The notes under the pieces: model-generated
Told to the model about the DNA's origin: nothing
Databases searched by the model: none
What the model saw: only the letters and a program-made list of their open reading frames with translations
Origin: Macrocystis pyrifera
Lineage: Eukaryota > Sar > Phaeophyceae > Laminariales > Laminariaceae
Assembly (NCBI GenBank): GCA_031763025.1
Contig: JASSKH010000001.1
Coordinates: 26,202,118 to 26,266,117, forward strand
Direction: 5' to 3'
DNA: 64,000 nucleotides
Translations under genes and position numbers: made by a program
In this document: positions 56,391 to 64,000 of the stretch, in pieces
Layout of the letters: every line of letters starts with the position of its first letter
How positions within the stretch are numbered: the stretch's first letter is position 1

Positions 56391-56462
56391 AGGCGTACTC
56401 ATTTGTTGGTTGCCTTAGTCATTTGACCATTGACCACGCATCCCTTTCGAGACGGAGCACCG
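56391..56462 (-). mobile_element. Retrotransposon 3' end, type B, copy 4, poly(C)-tailed
   Basis: Minus strand: GGTGCTCCGTCTCGAAAGGGATGCGTGG, TCAAATGACTAAGGCAACC and AACAAATGAGTACGCCT, then 10 Cs. C-rich sequence also borders the truncated 5' side. Confidence 0.7.
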
Positions 56463-57575
56463 GGGGGGGGTGGGGGGGGGCGCAAGAAAATATAGCCAAG
56501 AAATCACAACCAGTGTCAGGCGCTCAAGCAAACCCACGTGTAAGAGCATCTGCATCACCTATATCTACAGCAGCACATGTTTCTTTGGTGCCATATGTAC
56601 TATACTGTACTTACTATATTTTTTTTTCTTCAATCCTCCGGCGGATTGGTAAAAATGAAGCTTTAAGCTCAACGACACTTCCACGTCCAAATTTTTTGTG
56701 TCGTGCGTCAAATCTATACCGATTCACGCGCAAGATCTCAAAACGGCAGATTAGGATCTACATATAATAGATGATCTATCTGATCTTTCCGATGCGTGCA
56801 AGGTTTTCGCCTTTCGCTCAGGGTACGTATGACACAACAGGAAAAAAAAGTTTCTGGGTGGCAGGTCCATACTGTATGATGATACCCAATGCTGTAGGCG
56901 GAAATTATAGTATCTCTCGTGCCTTTTCAAAATATCATCGCGGCGCAGGTTGCGTGTGTGCGAGCGACATCGCGACATGCGCTCGCACACGGCGGATCAG
57001 GGTCCTCGTCGACACGAAGGCCGTGTCTTCTGTTTCTACAAAAAGGTACTGGGTCAGCCGTTGGCGTCCGCACATTCGCGGTGGGTTGTGTGCTATTGCT
57101 GTACGGTAGTTGATTGCTACAATCTCAAGGGAGTGAGCGATTCGTCGGCGACCGTACGCACATCCGTGGTGGCCATGTGTTACTGTTGTGCTTCTCGCCT
57201 TACAGCTCACTGCCATAATCTACTGTAGCGCACGATCGGTCACAAATAAAAGCACGCAAGGAAGGCCGGAAAACAAAAACAAACACCTCATTCGGGGGGG
57301 GCACCAGAGTGCATACATACAGCAGTAGTGGTCTGGTCCCTCTATAGTGCCGTTTGAGCAGTGCCGGCCTCCCGCTTTGGTGGCGGCGATATTCGCTTGG
57401 TATATACGTGCGGGACAAACCAGCGTGGCAAGGTGCCGGGTAGTGCCGATTGCCGCTATTAATACCAAACATGTATATTTATAAAAATTATAAAAAACAA
57501 CAACAACAGATGTGAGATCGAGCATTTGTTTGAAGCTCATCGTTGCAAGCTGTGTGTTATACTCTAATATTACTA

Positions 57576-57680
57576 TTACGGGGGACCATAGTAAATAGGA
57601 CCAAATATTGTCAGAAAAAATTGGTAAATATATAGGTTTTTATGTAGACCATAGGTCCTATGAACTATGGACCCCCATAA
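57576..57680 (-). mobile_element. TTACGGGGG MITE, copy 19
   Basis: ACTA | TTACGGGGGACCATAG ... CTATGGACCCCCATAA | CAGT. The right-arm CpG has changed to CA. Confidence 0.9.
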
Positions 57681-58947
57681 CAGTGATACTTGGATCGCGC
57701 GTGCCACGGGTTTAACATACAGCATTCTCATGCAGGAAGTACAGTCCGTACATGAGGCAAGACACAATCTGAAGCTGCAGAATTCAAGGAGTGGTTGTCG
57801 TCCATATTTTGGGAAACAATAAAAATATACATACGAAGTGCCGGTATTGTTTGTTGACTGGCGCATACCGGCACGATAGATGCGGATCACTTTGGGAGGT
57901 GGAAACCACATCACGATCACTGCTACCGGCACTGAAAAATAGTCTGAAAATGTTGCACGACGTCTTTGATCGCCAGGGGACATCTTGAGGGCTTCCCCGG
58001 GTAAGGGGATGTAGTGTACATAGATCACCCCGCAGCGGGTAACCGACAACGCCGCAATATAATTACGAGCACAATCGTGGCTGTATCCCAGTGCTAAAAA
58101 ATAAAACCATGCATGATTTTCTCATTTCACCACCGAAACAGCAACGGGCGCGATACTCTAAAATTTGATGACTTGAATCCTTCTTCCACTTCCGTCATCC
58201 GTTGAACTGGTCCCCCACCCTTCCAACCAGAGGCCGATGAGACGCACGAACACAACAGCACCTCAGAGCGCTATTTTTTTTTTTTGCTTCTCGTTTTTTC
58301 GGTGACCAGTATGTTTCCGTATTTTTCCCCGTCATTCCACCCCATGCTATTTACTGTCTTCCTTACCTGGTACCTTATATCGGTAACTGGTACCTGGTAC
58401 TACACTAGCATCAATATGGCCTTTCACGTTAACTCTGCAGTTGCCGTAGAGCTATGATACCTATACACGTGTGACTTGCTGGCATCATGCCTCTTCGCCA
58501 CAGCTGTTTTCGATAAACAAAAACCTCCAGACACCAAAAAACGCACACAGTAGAGCACCACAGGTACACGCGGTACCAAGGGCGACTGACAGGGAAAACA
58601 GAGCTCCGACGCACAAGCTACACGTACAGCAAAAGTAGCGCACCGCTCGATGCGTCCAACATCAAACATGCCACACCACACAACCGCAGCAGTACCAAGC
58701 AGCAAAACCAAGAAATGCGACGTCACAATTATTCGTACGACATCAAAACCGCAATATACACGTGCGGCGATATACGTAGAGGTAAGTAATACCGTCTGGC
58801 CGGAATATTCGTCACCGGGACGGAGCTCCTCCACTGCCGAGGAAACCACCCGGTGACCACCCGATAACATACCTCCATTTGTGCTGCACAGGTACTTTTC
58901 GTCAGCACCTACTCGACCCTTCTATCCCCTTCTATTTTACGAGTAGT

Positions 58948-59016
58948 GCTGTAGTCCCGTTTTGGGGACAATCGACTAACAATTTGACTGCTTCGTCCCC
59001 CAAAACGGGACTAGTA
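58948..59016. mobile_element. CTGCAGTCCCG foldback MITE, copy 5
   Basis: GCTGTAGTCCCGTTTTGGGGACAATCG...TTGACTGCTTCGTCCCCCAAAACGGGACTAGTA. MITE copy 20 inserted at its right end. Confidence 0.8.
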
Positions 59017-59121
59017 TTACGCGGGCCCATAGTAAATAGGACCTATGGTACACACAAAAACCTACATATTTCCCTATTTTTACTAACAAAATTTGGTCCC
59101 ATTTACTGTGGTCCCCCGTAA
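59017..59121 (+). mobile_element. TTACGGGGG MITE, copy 20
   Basis: CTAGTA | TTACGCGGGCCCATAG ... CTGTGGTCCCCCGTAA | TAGG. Nested in the foldback MITE. Confidence 0.9.
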
Positions 59122-59161
59122 TAGGAATTTGACTGGTTCGTCCCCAAAAACGGGACTACTA
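59122..59161. mobile_element. Second half-copy of the foldback MITE
   Basis: GGAATTTGACTGGTTCGTCCCCAAAAACGGGACTAC repeats the right arm at 58981-59012. This suggests duplication of the right arm, or insertion of two MITEs in two tandem arms. Confidence 0.65.
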
Positions 59162-59266
59162 TTACGGGGGGACCATAGTAAATAGGACCAATTATTGTTA
59201 GTAAAATAGCAAAATATATAGGTTTTTGTGTCTACCGTAGGTCCTATTTAATACGGCCCCCCGTAA
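59162..59266 (-). mobile_element. TTACGGGGG MITE, copy 21
   Basis: CTACTA | TTACGGGGGGACCATAG ... ATACGGCCCCCCGTAA | TAAA. Opposite orientation to copy 20, 40 bp away. Confidence 0.9.
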
Positions 59267-59283
59267 TAAAAGGGTTAACTCGA

Positions 59284-59335
59284 CCCTTTTAGGACTGCAG
59301 TCCCGTTCAGGGGACACAACACTTGGAATTACAGT
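59284..59335. mobile_element. CTGCAGTCCCG foldback MITE, left arm only
   Basis: CCCTTTTAGGACTGCAGTCCCGTTCAGGGGACACAACACTTGGAATT. Confidence 0.6.
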
Positions 59336-59544
59336 GAGATAATAGAGGCACATGAACAGCAGTGCAGTACGACAAAGGATTGATGAAGGGCCATGGGATC
59401 GTTCATCGGAACGAGCGCACATATTACTTTCATCACAGCCAGCCAATATTTCCGAATGTTCAGACAGATAGATAATCGATTCCCAAAGCATGATCAAGAC
59501 GTTTCAAGGAAAGACATATATTCCCGATGTTTGTACTTTACATA

Positions 59545-59755
59545 TTAGAGGGCTCTTCACGAGTCATAACCCGGCCCACGGATCGGGTCACAAGAACTTT
59601 CTGACATATCACAGTTCGGGTCGATTCGGGTCAGGTCTCGGGTCTGGTCAGGTCAGTAGGTTTTCAAACTCTCAGGGGTCGGGTTGGGTCAACCTTACCC
59701 CACCCAACCCGACCTGACGCGCGAGGCTTGACCCGACCCGTGAACAGCCCTCATG
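59545..59755. repeat. GGGTC pentamer repeat, second copy
   Basis: GGATCGGGTCAC ... (GGGTC)n ... GGTTTTCAAACTCTC ... CCCGACC...GACGCGCGAGGCTTGACCCGACCCGTGAACAGCC. An inverted relative of 5228-5370, which has AAACCTCGCGGGTCGGG and TTTTGAAAACCTC. Confidence 0.6.
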
Positions 59756-59764
59756 GTATTCCCT

Positions 59765-59962
59765 ACTCGTAGATCATGTTACCCGGTGGGAGCCGTGTAG
59801 TCTGCACCATCTATTAACTGTGTAGCACATATTTCCTGTCTTGGATCTGTACTATGAATACACAGATCCTGCACACCATATCATAACGACATGCTGGGAT
59901 CTATTAATAGGTGGTCTACAGATAGATCATGATCTGTCTCATCTGTCTGTCCGACGTGGTGG
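59765..59962 (-). repeat. GATCT-rich TIR element, copy 6 (partial)
   Basis: TAGATCATGTTACCCGGTGGGAGCCGTG, ACAGATCCTGCACACC and GATAGATCATGATCTGTCTC...GTCTGTCCGAC. It abuts SR exon 1, starting within 25 bases of the donor. A TATTAATA lies at 59902. Confidence 0.65.
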
Positions 59963-59987
59963 TGGCTTACACCTGCTTCTTTCTTAC

Positions 59988-60166
59988 CTAGCCCTCACGG
60001 CCTCATCCGCGTCCCTGGAGTCCTCGAACGTGACGAACCCGAACGCCGGGGGCCGCTCGGGCATCTTGAGCTGCATGTCGGTAATCTTTCCGTACTTGTA
60101 GAAGATATCCTCAAGGTCTTTCTCCTTCATGTCCATGGGCAGGTTGCCGATGTAGAGCCGAGACAT
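59988..60166 (-). CDS. SR splicing factor, exon 1 (start and most of RRM1)
   Basis: Fifty-nine codons plus two bases. Starts MSRLYIGNLPMDMKEKDLED and contains the RNP2 motif (LYIGNLP) and RNP1 motif (AFGFVTFED) of a canonical RRM, then DADEAVRAR. The start is the first Met and fits the usual start of SRSF1/SR34 proteins. The donor GCTAG|GTAAGA is in phase 2 and joins the exon at 51655 to give AVRARDGYDFDGHRLRV. SR proteins of this type bind exonic enhancers and select splice sites. The intron that follows is about 8.3 kb. The whole gene spans about 17 kb for roughly 250 codons. Confidence 0.96.
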
Positions 60167-60339
60167 GTTCGCTTTGGTCTTGTTGGTGGTGGGTGGGTGG
60201 TGGTAGGTGCTAGGAGGCGACTCGACCAGGCTGCTGCTGTCGTTGCGCTTCTTCCTTTCTTTCTCTCCTTCCCTCGGTGCTGGTGTCTGTCTGCTAGCGG
60301 CTGCATTTTTTCGTTTTATTTGGGGAGGGGAGGGAGGGA

Positions 60340-60366
60340 GGGGAGGGGGGGGGGGGGGGGGGGGGT
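60340..60366. repeat. G-rich homopolymer
   Basis: AGGGGAGGGG followed by about 21 Gs, upstream of the SR start codon on the plus strand. Confidence 0.7.
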
Positions 60367-61259
60367 TGGAGATGCTAGAGGTAATTAATTTACCGGGACA
60401 TGTATGAATATTATTACACTTAGCGACGGTAAAAATACTGCACTTGTCGACCTTGTTTTCGTTCAGTAAAATATCCTACATGAGAGATGTGGCTAAGAGA
60501 TACCAGGCAATCCATGATTGATACCAAGTATCTGGTACGTACCAGCTACTACGGACAGACAGCAGCATGGCTAATACCTGGTCAATACGAGGTACGTCAA
60601 TACCAGGTAAATATTGTTGTTTCTGGTATACTGGTCACACTCATGATACCAGGTACGTGATACTATAATAAACATACTTAAAAGAAAGAACGAATCATAC
60701 GTACAAGATGTCTGTGTTTAAATAAATGTTCAGACAAAATTCAGTCCGACCAATGTATGTGCTGTAGTCCATACTTGGCGCAAACATGTACGAGGTACAC
60801 ACATGTATGACGAAACACTACGCAATAATTTTCTCTGTGGTCTATCGATGCACCGGTACTAACAAGTACAGGCCGCCATTACAGCTACAGAGTACTAAAC
60901 GCACAGCAGCATCTTGGGAACAATCTCGGTCCCGGTAAAGCAGCAACGGGGACGGCAAGGAATCGGGAGCAATACGTATGGTGTACCCACGACGGGAACA
61001 TTTTCCTGGGGACATGCACTATTAATATCAACAGTATTAAGAAGAGCAGCAACGAAAGGATGCCATCAAAGTTTCGCAACTACCGCCTCGCTCAGACCAT
61101 ACTTCGTACATTCTTCACGAGGTCAAATACAGCAGAAAAAAAAACACTACTGTATTATTAGGAGCACGCGCGATCGAAACATCACACGGCACCTGCGAAA
61201 ATATGGAGGTTTCTTCCCCCACGCTCGCTAAATATTTCATACTTCCGACATACCCTCGG

Positions 61260-61610
61260 TCCCTACGTACGTACTTGATCTACTGTGGATACTTCAGGGC
61301 AGACCGATAGATATGTCCCTGGTATAGATAGATCCCTGATGTGTACTATCTACGTAGCTCATGTTTAATACATGGTGGAAGAGGTGTAATTGCATCGTAA
61401 GATGGATCCCTGATCTGCACTAGCTATATGTAGCTCATGTTGTTTTATGGGTGGAAGAGGTGTAATCTGCATCATCCATGCTTAGATCTACCGCTGCTGC
61501 TGTAACTACACAGATCTGGCACAGCATCTCGCAAAAGGCAAGGCGGGATCCAGATGAGCTACAGCAGTACTGCTCTGTAGACAGCTACATACTACAGTAG
61601 TGATCTGGCC
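61260..61610 (+). repeat. GATCT-rich element, copy 7, with ~80 bp tandem duplication
   Basis: GATCCCTGAT(G/C)TG(T/C)ACTA...GTAGCTCATGTT...GGTGGAAGAGGTGTAAT occurs twice (61320-61470), followed by CATCCATGCTTAGATCTACCGC and ACACAGATCTGGCACAGC. Confidence 0.55.
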
Positions 61611-61995
61611 GGATGAGTGAAACCTCTACTCGGCAACAAAGGAACGCCGAGTCTGCTGTCCTTGTCTGCTGGTGCGTTGCTCGCTTTGGGCTGTGCGCAT
61701 GAAAAATAGACCTGCGGGGAGCTTGATCGTTGTCGGACCGAACAAACTCGTGCATCCTGGTCGTGCTGTGCGCTTCTCTCACGGCGTGGCACACCGAGAG
61801 AGGACTGACCACCTACCGTAACGAGCATTTCAGTCCGCAAACCAGGGGTGCGATTCGTTTCTCAGCGCGCGCTTTTTCTACAGGACGGGAGCGTTGCCAA
61901 CACCGAACGAAACTCAACAATTTTCCGGAAAAAAAATATTTGGTCCAGAGAGATCCTTCCGAAAACAAAACGTTCGAAATTATTAGCACCCTTAA

Positions 61996-62090
61996 CTCTT
62001 TTAGAACTACAGTCCCGTTTTCGAGGAGAAACCATTCAAGTTCCAAGCAATCCGCCCCCCAAACGGGACTGCAGTCTTAAAAAAGGGTAA
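61996..62090. mobile_element. CTGCAGTCCCG foldback MITE, copy 6
   Basis: CTCTTTTAGAACTACAGTCCCGTTTTCGAGGAGAAACC...CCAAGCAATCCGCCCCCCAAACGGGACTGCAGTCTTAAAAAAGGG. Confidence 0.8.
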
Positions 62091-62769
62091 AAAACGATCG
62101 CATCCCTGTGCGAACTCAATGCTGCTGTTTACGGTAATCCCCGTTCGGACTGTGATATGTAGTATGCGCATCAAACGGGCATAATACTCCTTGTCCAAAG
62201 TGGCGCCGTGTAACTGTCAACATCAACTGCCGCACGTACGCGACAGCAGCTAACAATCTCCTATATTTGGCTCGAGGCTCGCGGTTTATTGTCAAGTCAA
62301 CGTTGAGCGCAGGCGCTTGAAAGGCTACTATATATTCCCTGGTAGAATTCAGAGTAGCATCCTCGATGGGCACAAAATGCTTAGCTGTAAAAAACCTTGC
62401 CTGAAAAAAACGACTATTTCAGCCTGATATTTTTCACTACCAAACCCTCAACACCAACACCTGTCGCGCACTGCAAATGTACCAAGAACCATCGCGTGTG
62501 AACATACAAGGCAGTACTTGTGGTGCCAACATTTACAGCGAGTACCAAGACATGACAAGCCTTGTCGCACGCACCCGTGCCAATTTGGCACGAGTTATAC
62601 CACAGTATACGCATACCTGGTAGCAGGTACTACACATGGGTGTGTCGTAGTGCATATCAGGGTATTGAGCAGGACTGTTCACGGCTCCGAACCGCACGGC
62701 GACGGCCGGGTTGGTTCGTTTTTCCTTGGACATTCCGAGAGTTCGGGCTGGTTCTGAAAATTAAGTTAT

Positions 62770-63080
62770 CCTACGCTCCGGTCCGGTCCGGTTCGATCCG
62801 GTCTGGTCTGGTTCGACTCTGTCTGGTCCGGTTGTTTGGTTCGGTTTCGTGCACTCGAGTATTGTACGAACTGCTTCGTTTCGAAACCGTCGCCGCGGCT
62901 AGGTCCGGTCCGGTCCGGTTCGGTTCGGTTCGGTTCGGTTCGGTTCGGTTCGGTTCGGTTCGGTTCGGTTCGGTTCGGTTCGGTTCGGTTCGGTTCGGCT
63001 TGGCTCGGTTCGGCTCGGTTCGGCTCTGGGTTTTCAGCATTTGCACGGATCGGTCCGGTTTGGAACCGTCTCTTTGACAT
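62770..63080. repeat. (GGTTC)n pentamer satellite
   Basis: The core 62905-63020 is nearly pure CGGTT, flanked by degenerate GGTCCGGTC units. All six frames stay open through the array; none is a gene. Confidence 0.85.
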
Positions 63081-63572
63081 TCCTACGAATCGGATCTGTT
63101 TCCAGACCCGTAGCATTGCGGTTCTTCTGCGGTCAGTTATTCGAGGTTCGTAGATGAAACCGCGGTCCCCCGGAATGGACAGTGCATGCGAACCGTGTTA
63201 TCCAGTAGAACCGTATCAGCACCGAGACATAAATCTAAAGGTTCAAAATTCACAAGTAAGAAAAAAAGGTATGACACGTGTAAGACGTGACCATCACTAC
63301 AACACCACAGCAACAAAGGTCCCAGGTATATATCAGCGCCCTTTCGCTCCTTTTGCCTACGAAATGTCGACAAGCATGTTTTTCACACTCGTTTTTCCTC
63401 TTCGACCCCACGAATCGTGGTACAGGGCGGCCGAATCAAGCTTCCACGTGAACGGGAGATCAAGAAAGGCGGGCACGCACGCGTCCGTTCTCCTGGCGCA
63501 GGTAAACTAGCAAGGCGCGTGCCGCAGGACGACGACACACCGCCGCGCGGGCTGCGACCATCTTTCACATCT

Positions 63573-63925
63573 CAGACGGATCATCTATTCCCACATTATG
63601 ATCTACCAGTACAACCCCCCAAGTATAAGAGACGTTTATATTGAATATTAATGTATAAACGGTCCTTATAATTCGGGACACAGATGCAGCTAATTTCATG
63701 GCAGATCTACTGTATAGATCTTTCAAGGCAGATCCACTATGTATATATTCCCGATCTTGCATGATCTACATACATACAGCTCGTGTTGCCGGGTGGGACC
63801 CGTAAAATCTCCAAATATTTCCGGGGTTGGATATGTACTACACACGCAGATCCCGCGCAAAGCCTCACAACGGCAGCTCAGGAACTGCGAGATGATCTGT
63901 AGATAGATCATGTATCCGTCCGAGC
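63573..63925 (-). repeat. GATCT-rich TIR element, copy 8
   Basis: TCTCAGACGGATCATCTATTCCCAC on the left and GTAGATAGATCATGTATCCGTCCGAGC on the right form inverted ends. The interior has GATCTTTCAAGGCAGATCC, TCGTGTTGCCGGGTGGGACCCG and ACGGCAGCTCAGGA. A Stowaway-like fragment lies inside (63615-63685). Confidence 0.75.
63615..63685. mobile_element. Stowaway-like MITE, degenerate, nested
   Basis: AAGTATAAGAGACGTTTATATTGAATATTAATG...TCCTTATAATTCGGGACACAGATG; the right end is the inverse of CTCTGTCCCAAAATATAAG with changes. Confidence 0.5.
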
Positions 63926-63958
63926 TAAGACAACCGAGTCCAACCGCCTACGGTATAC

Positions 63959-64000
63959 CACTCTGTCCCAAAATATAATAAGCATTTTTATTGAATATTA
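63959..64000 (+). mobile_element. Stowaway-like MITE, cut by the window end
   Basis: CACTCTGTCCCAAAATATAATAAGCATTTTTATTGAATATTA matches the left half of 15199-15277. Confidence 0.6.

Noticed and set aside
59545..59755. Telomere-like repeats
   Set aside because: Units are GGGTC/GGGTT mixtures with inverted arms, not TTTAGGG or another uniform telomere unit, and lie between genes.
62562..63153. Long open frames on both strands
   Set aside because: A pentamer array without a stop codon in any phase keeps all frames open. No recognisable protein.

Overview
The window is a 64 kb piece of a eukaryotic nuclear chromosome, most likely from a brown alga (Phaeophyceae, stramenopiles). The main evidence is a multi-exon gene with cysteine/histidine EsV-1-7 repeats, a family expanded in brown algae. 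Genes are sparse and split by very long introns packed with repeats. The 100-N run at 37684-37783 shows this is a scaffold of a draft assembly. No bacterial, organellar or viral gene set was seen.

Three genes can be read from conserved protein signatures and splice signals. (1) Endonuclease V, minus strand, at least 21479 down to 12361; five exons carry the three catalytic acidic residues, and the first and last exons were not found. (2) An EsV-1-7 domain protein, plus strand, from 25148 into the gap at 37684; four exons were placed, with a one-base length problem in a C run of exon 1. (3) A two-RRM SR splicing factor of the SRSF1/SR34 type, minus strand, 60166 down to 43100; five exons were placed and one small linker exon is still missing. 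EndoV and the EsV-1-7 gene diverge from a shared upstream region of about 3.7 kb. The EsV-1-7 and SR genes converge on a retrotransposon-rich block at 37.8-43 kb.

The rest is repeats: 21 copies of a ~105 bp TA-flanked MITE (termini TTACGGGGG...CCCCCGTAA); a second foldback family (CTGCAGTCCCGTTTTGGGGAC...); Stowaway-like fragments; a GATCT-rich TIR element; tRNA-related foldback or SINE-like elements; two groups of non-LTR-like retrotransposon 3' ends that run straight into poly(C); many mini- and microsatellites; and G/C homopolymers up to about 70 bases.

The most striking signal is the octamer TATTAATA, present about 31 times. Several cases compare directly with a related sequence lacking exactly TTAATA. 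The octamer equals TA + TT + AA + TA, which is what excision of the TTACGGGGG MITE would leave if two terminal bases stayed at each side. The window therefore appears to hold both intact MITEs and many excision scars of the same family. Two further over-represented TA-bounded motifs (TACCWGGTA and TACTGCTGTA/TACAGCAGTA) may be products of similar processes.
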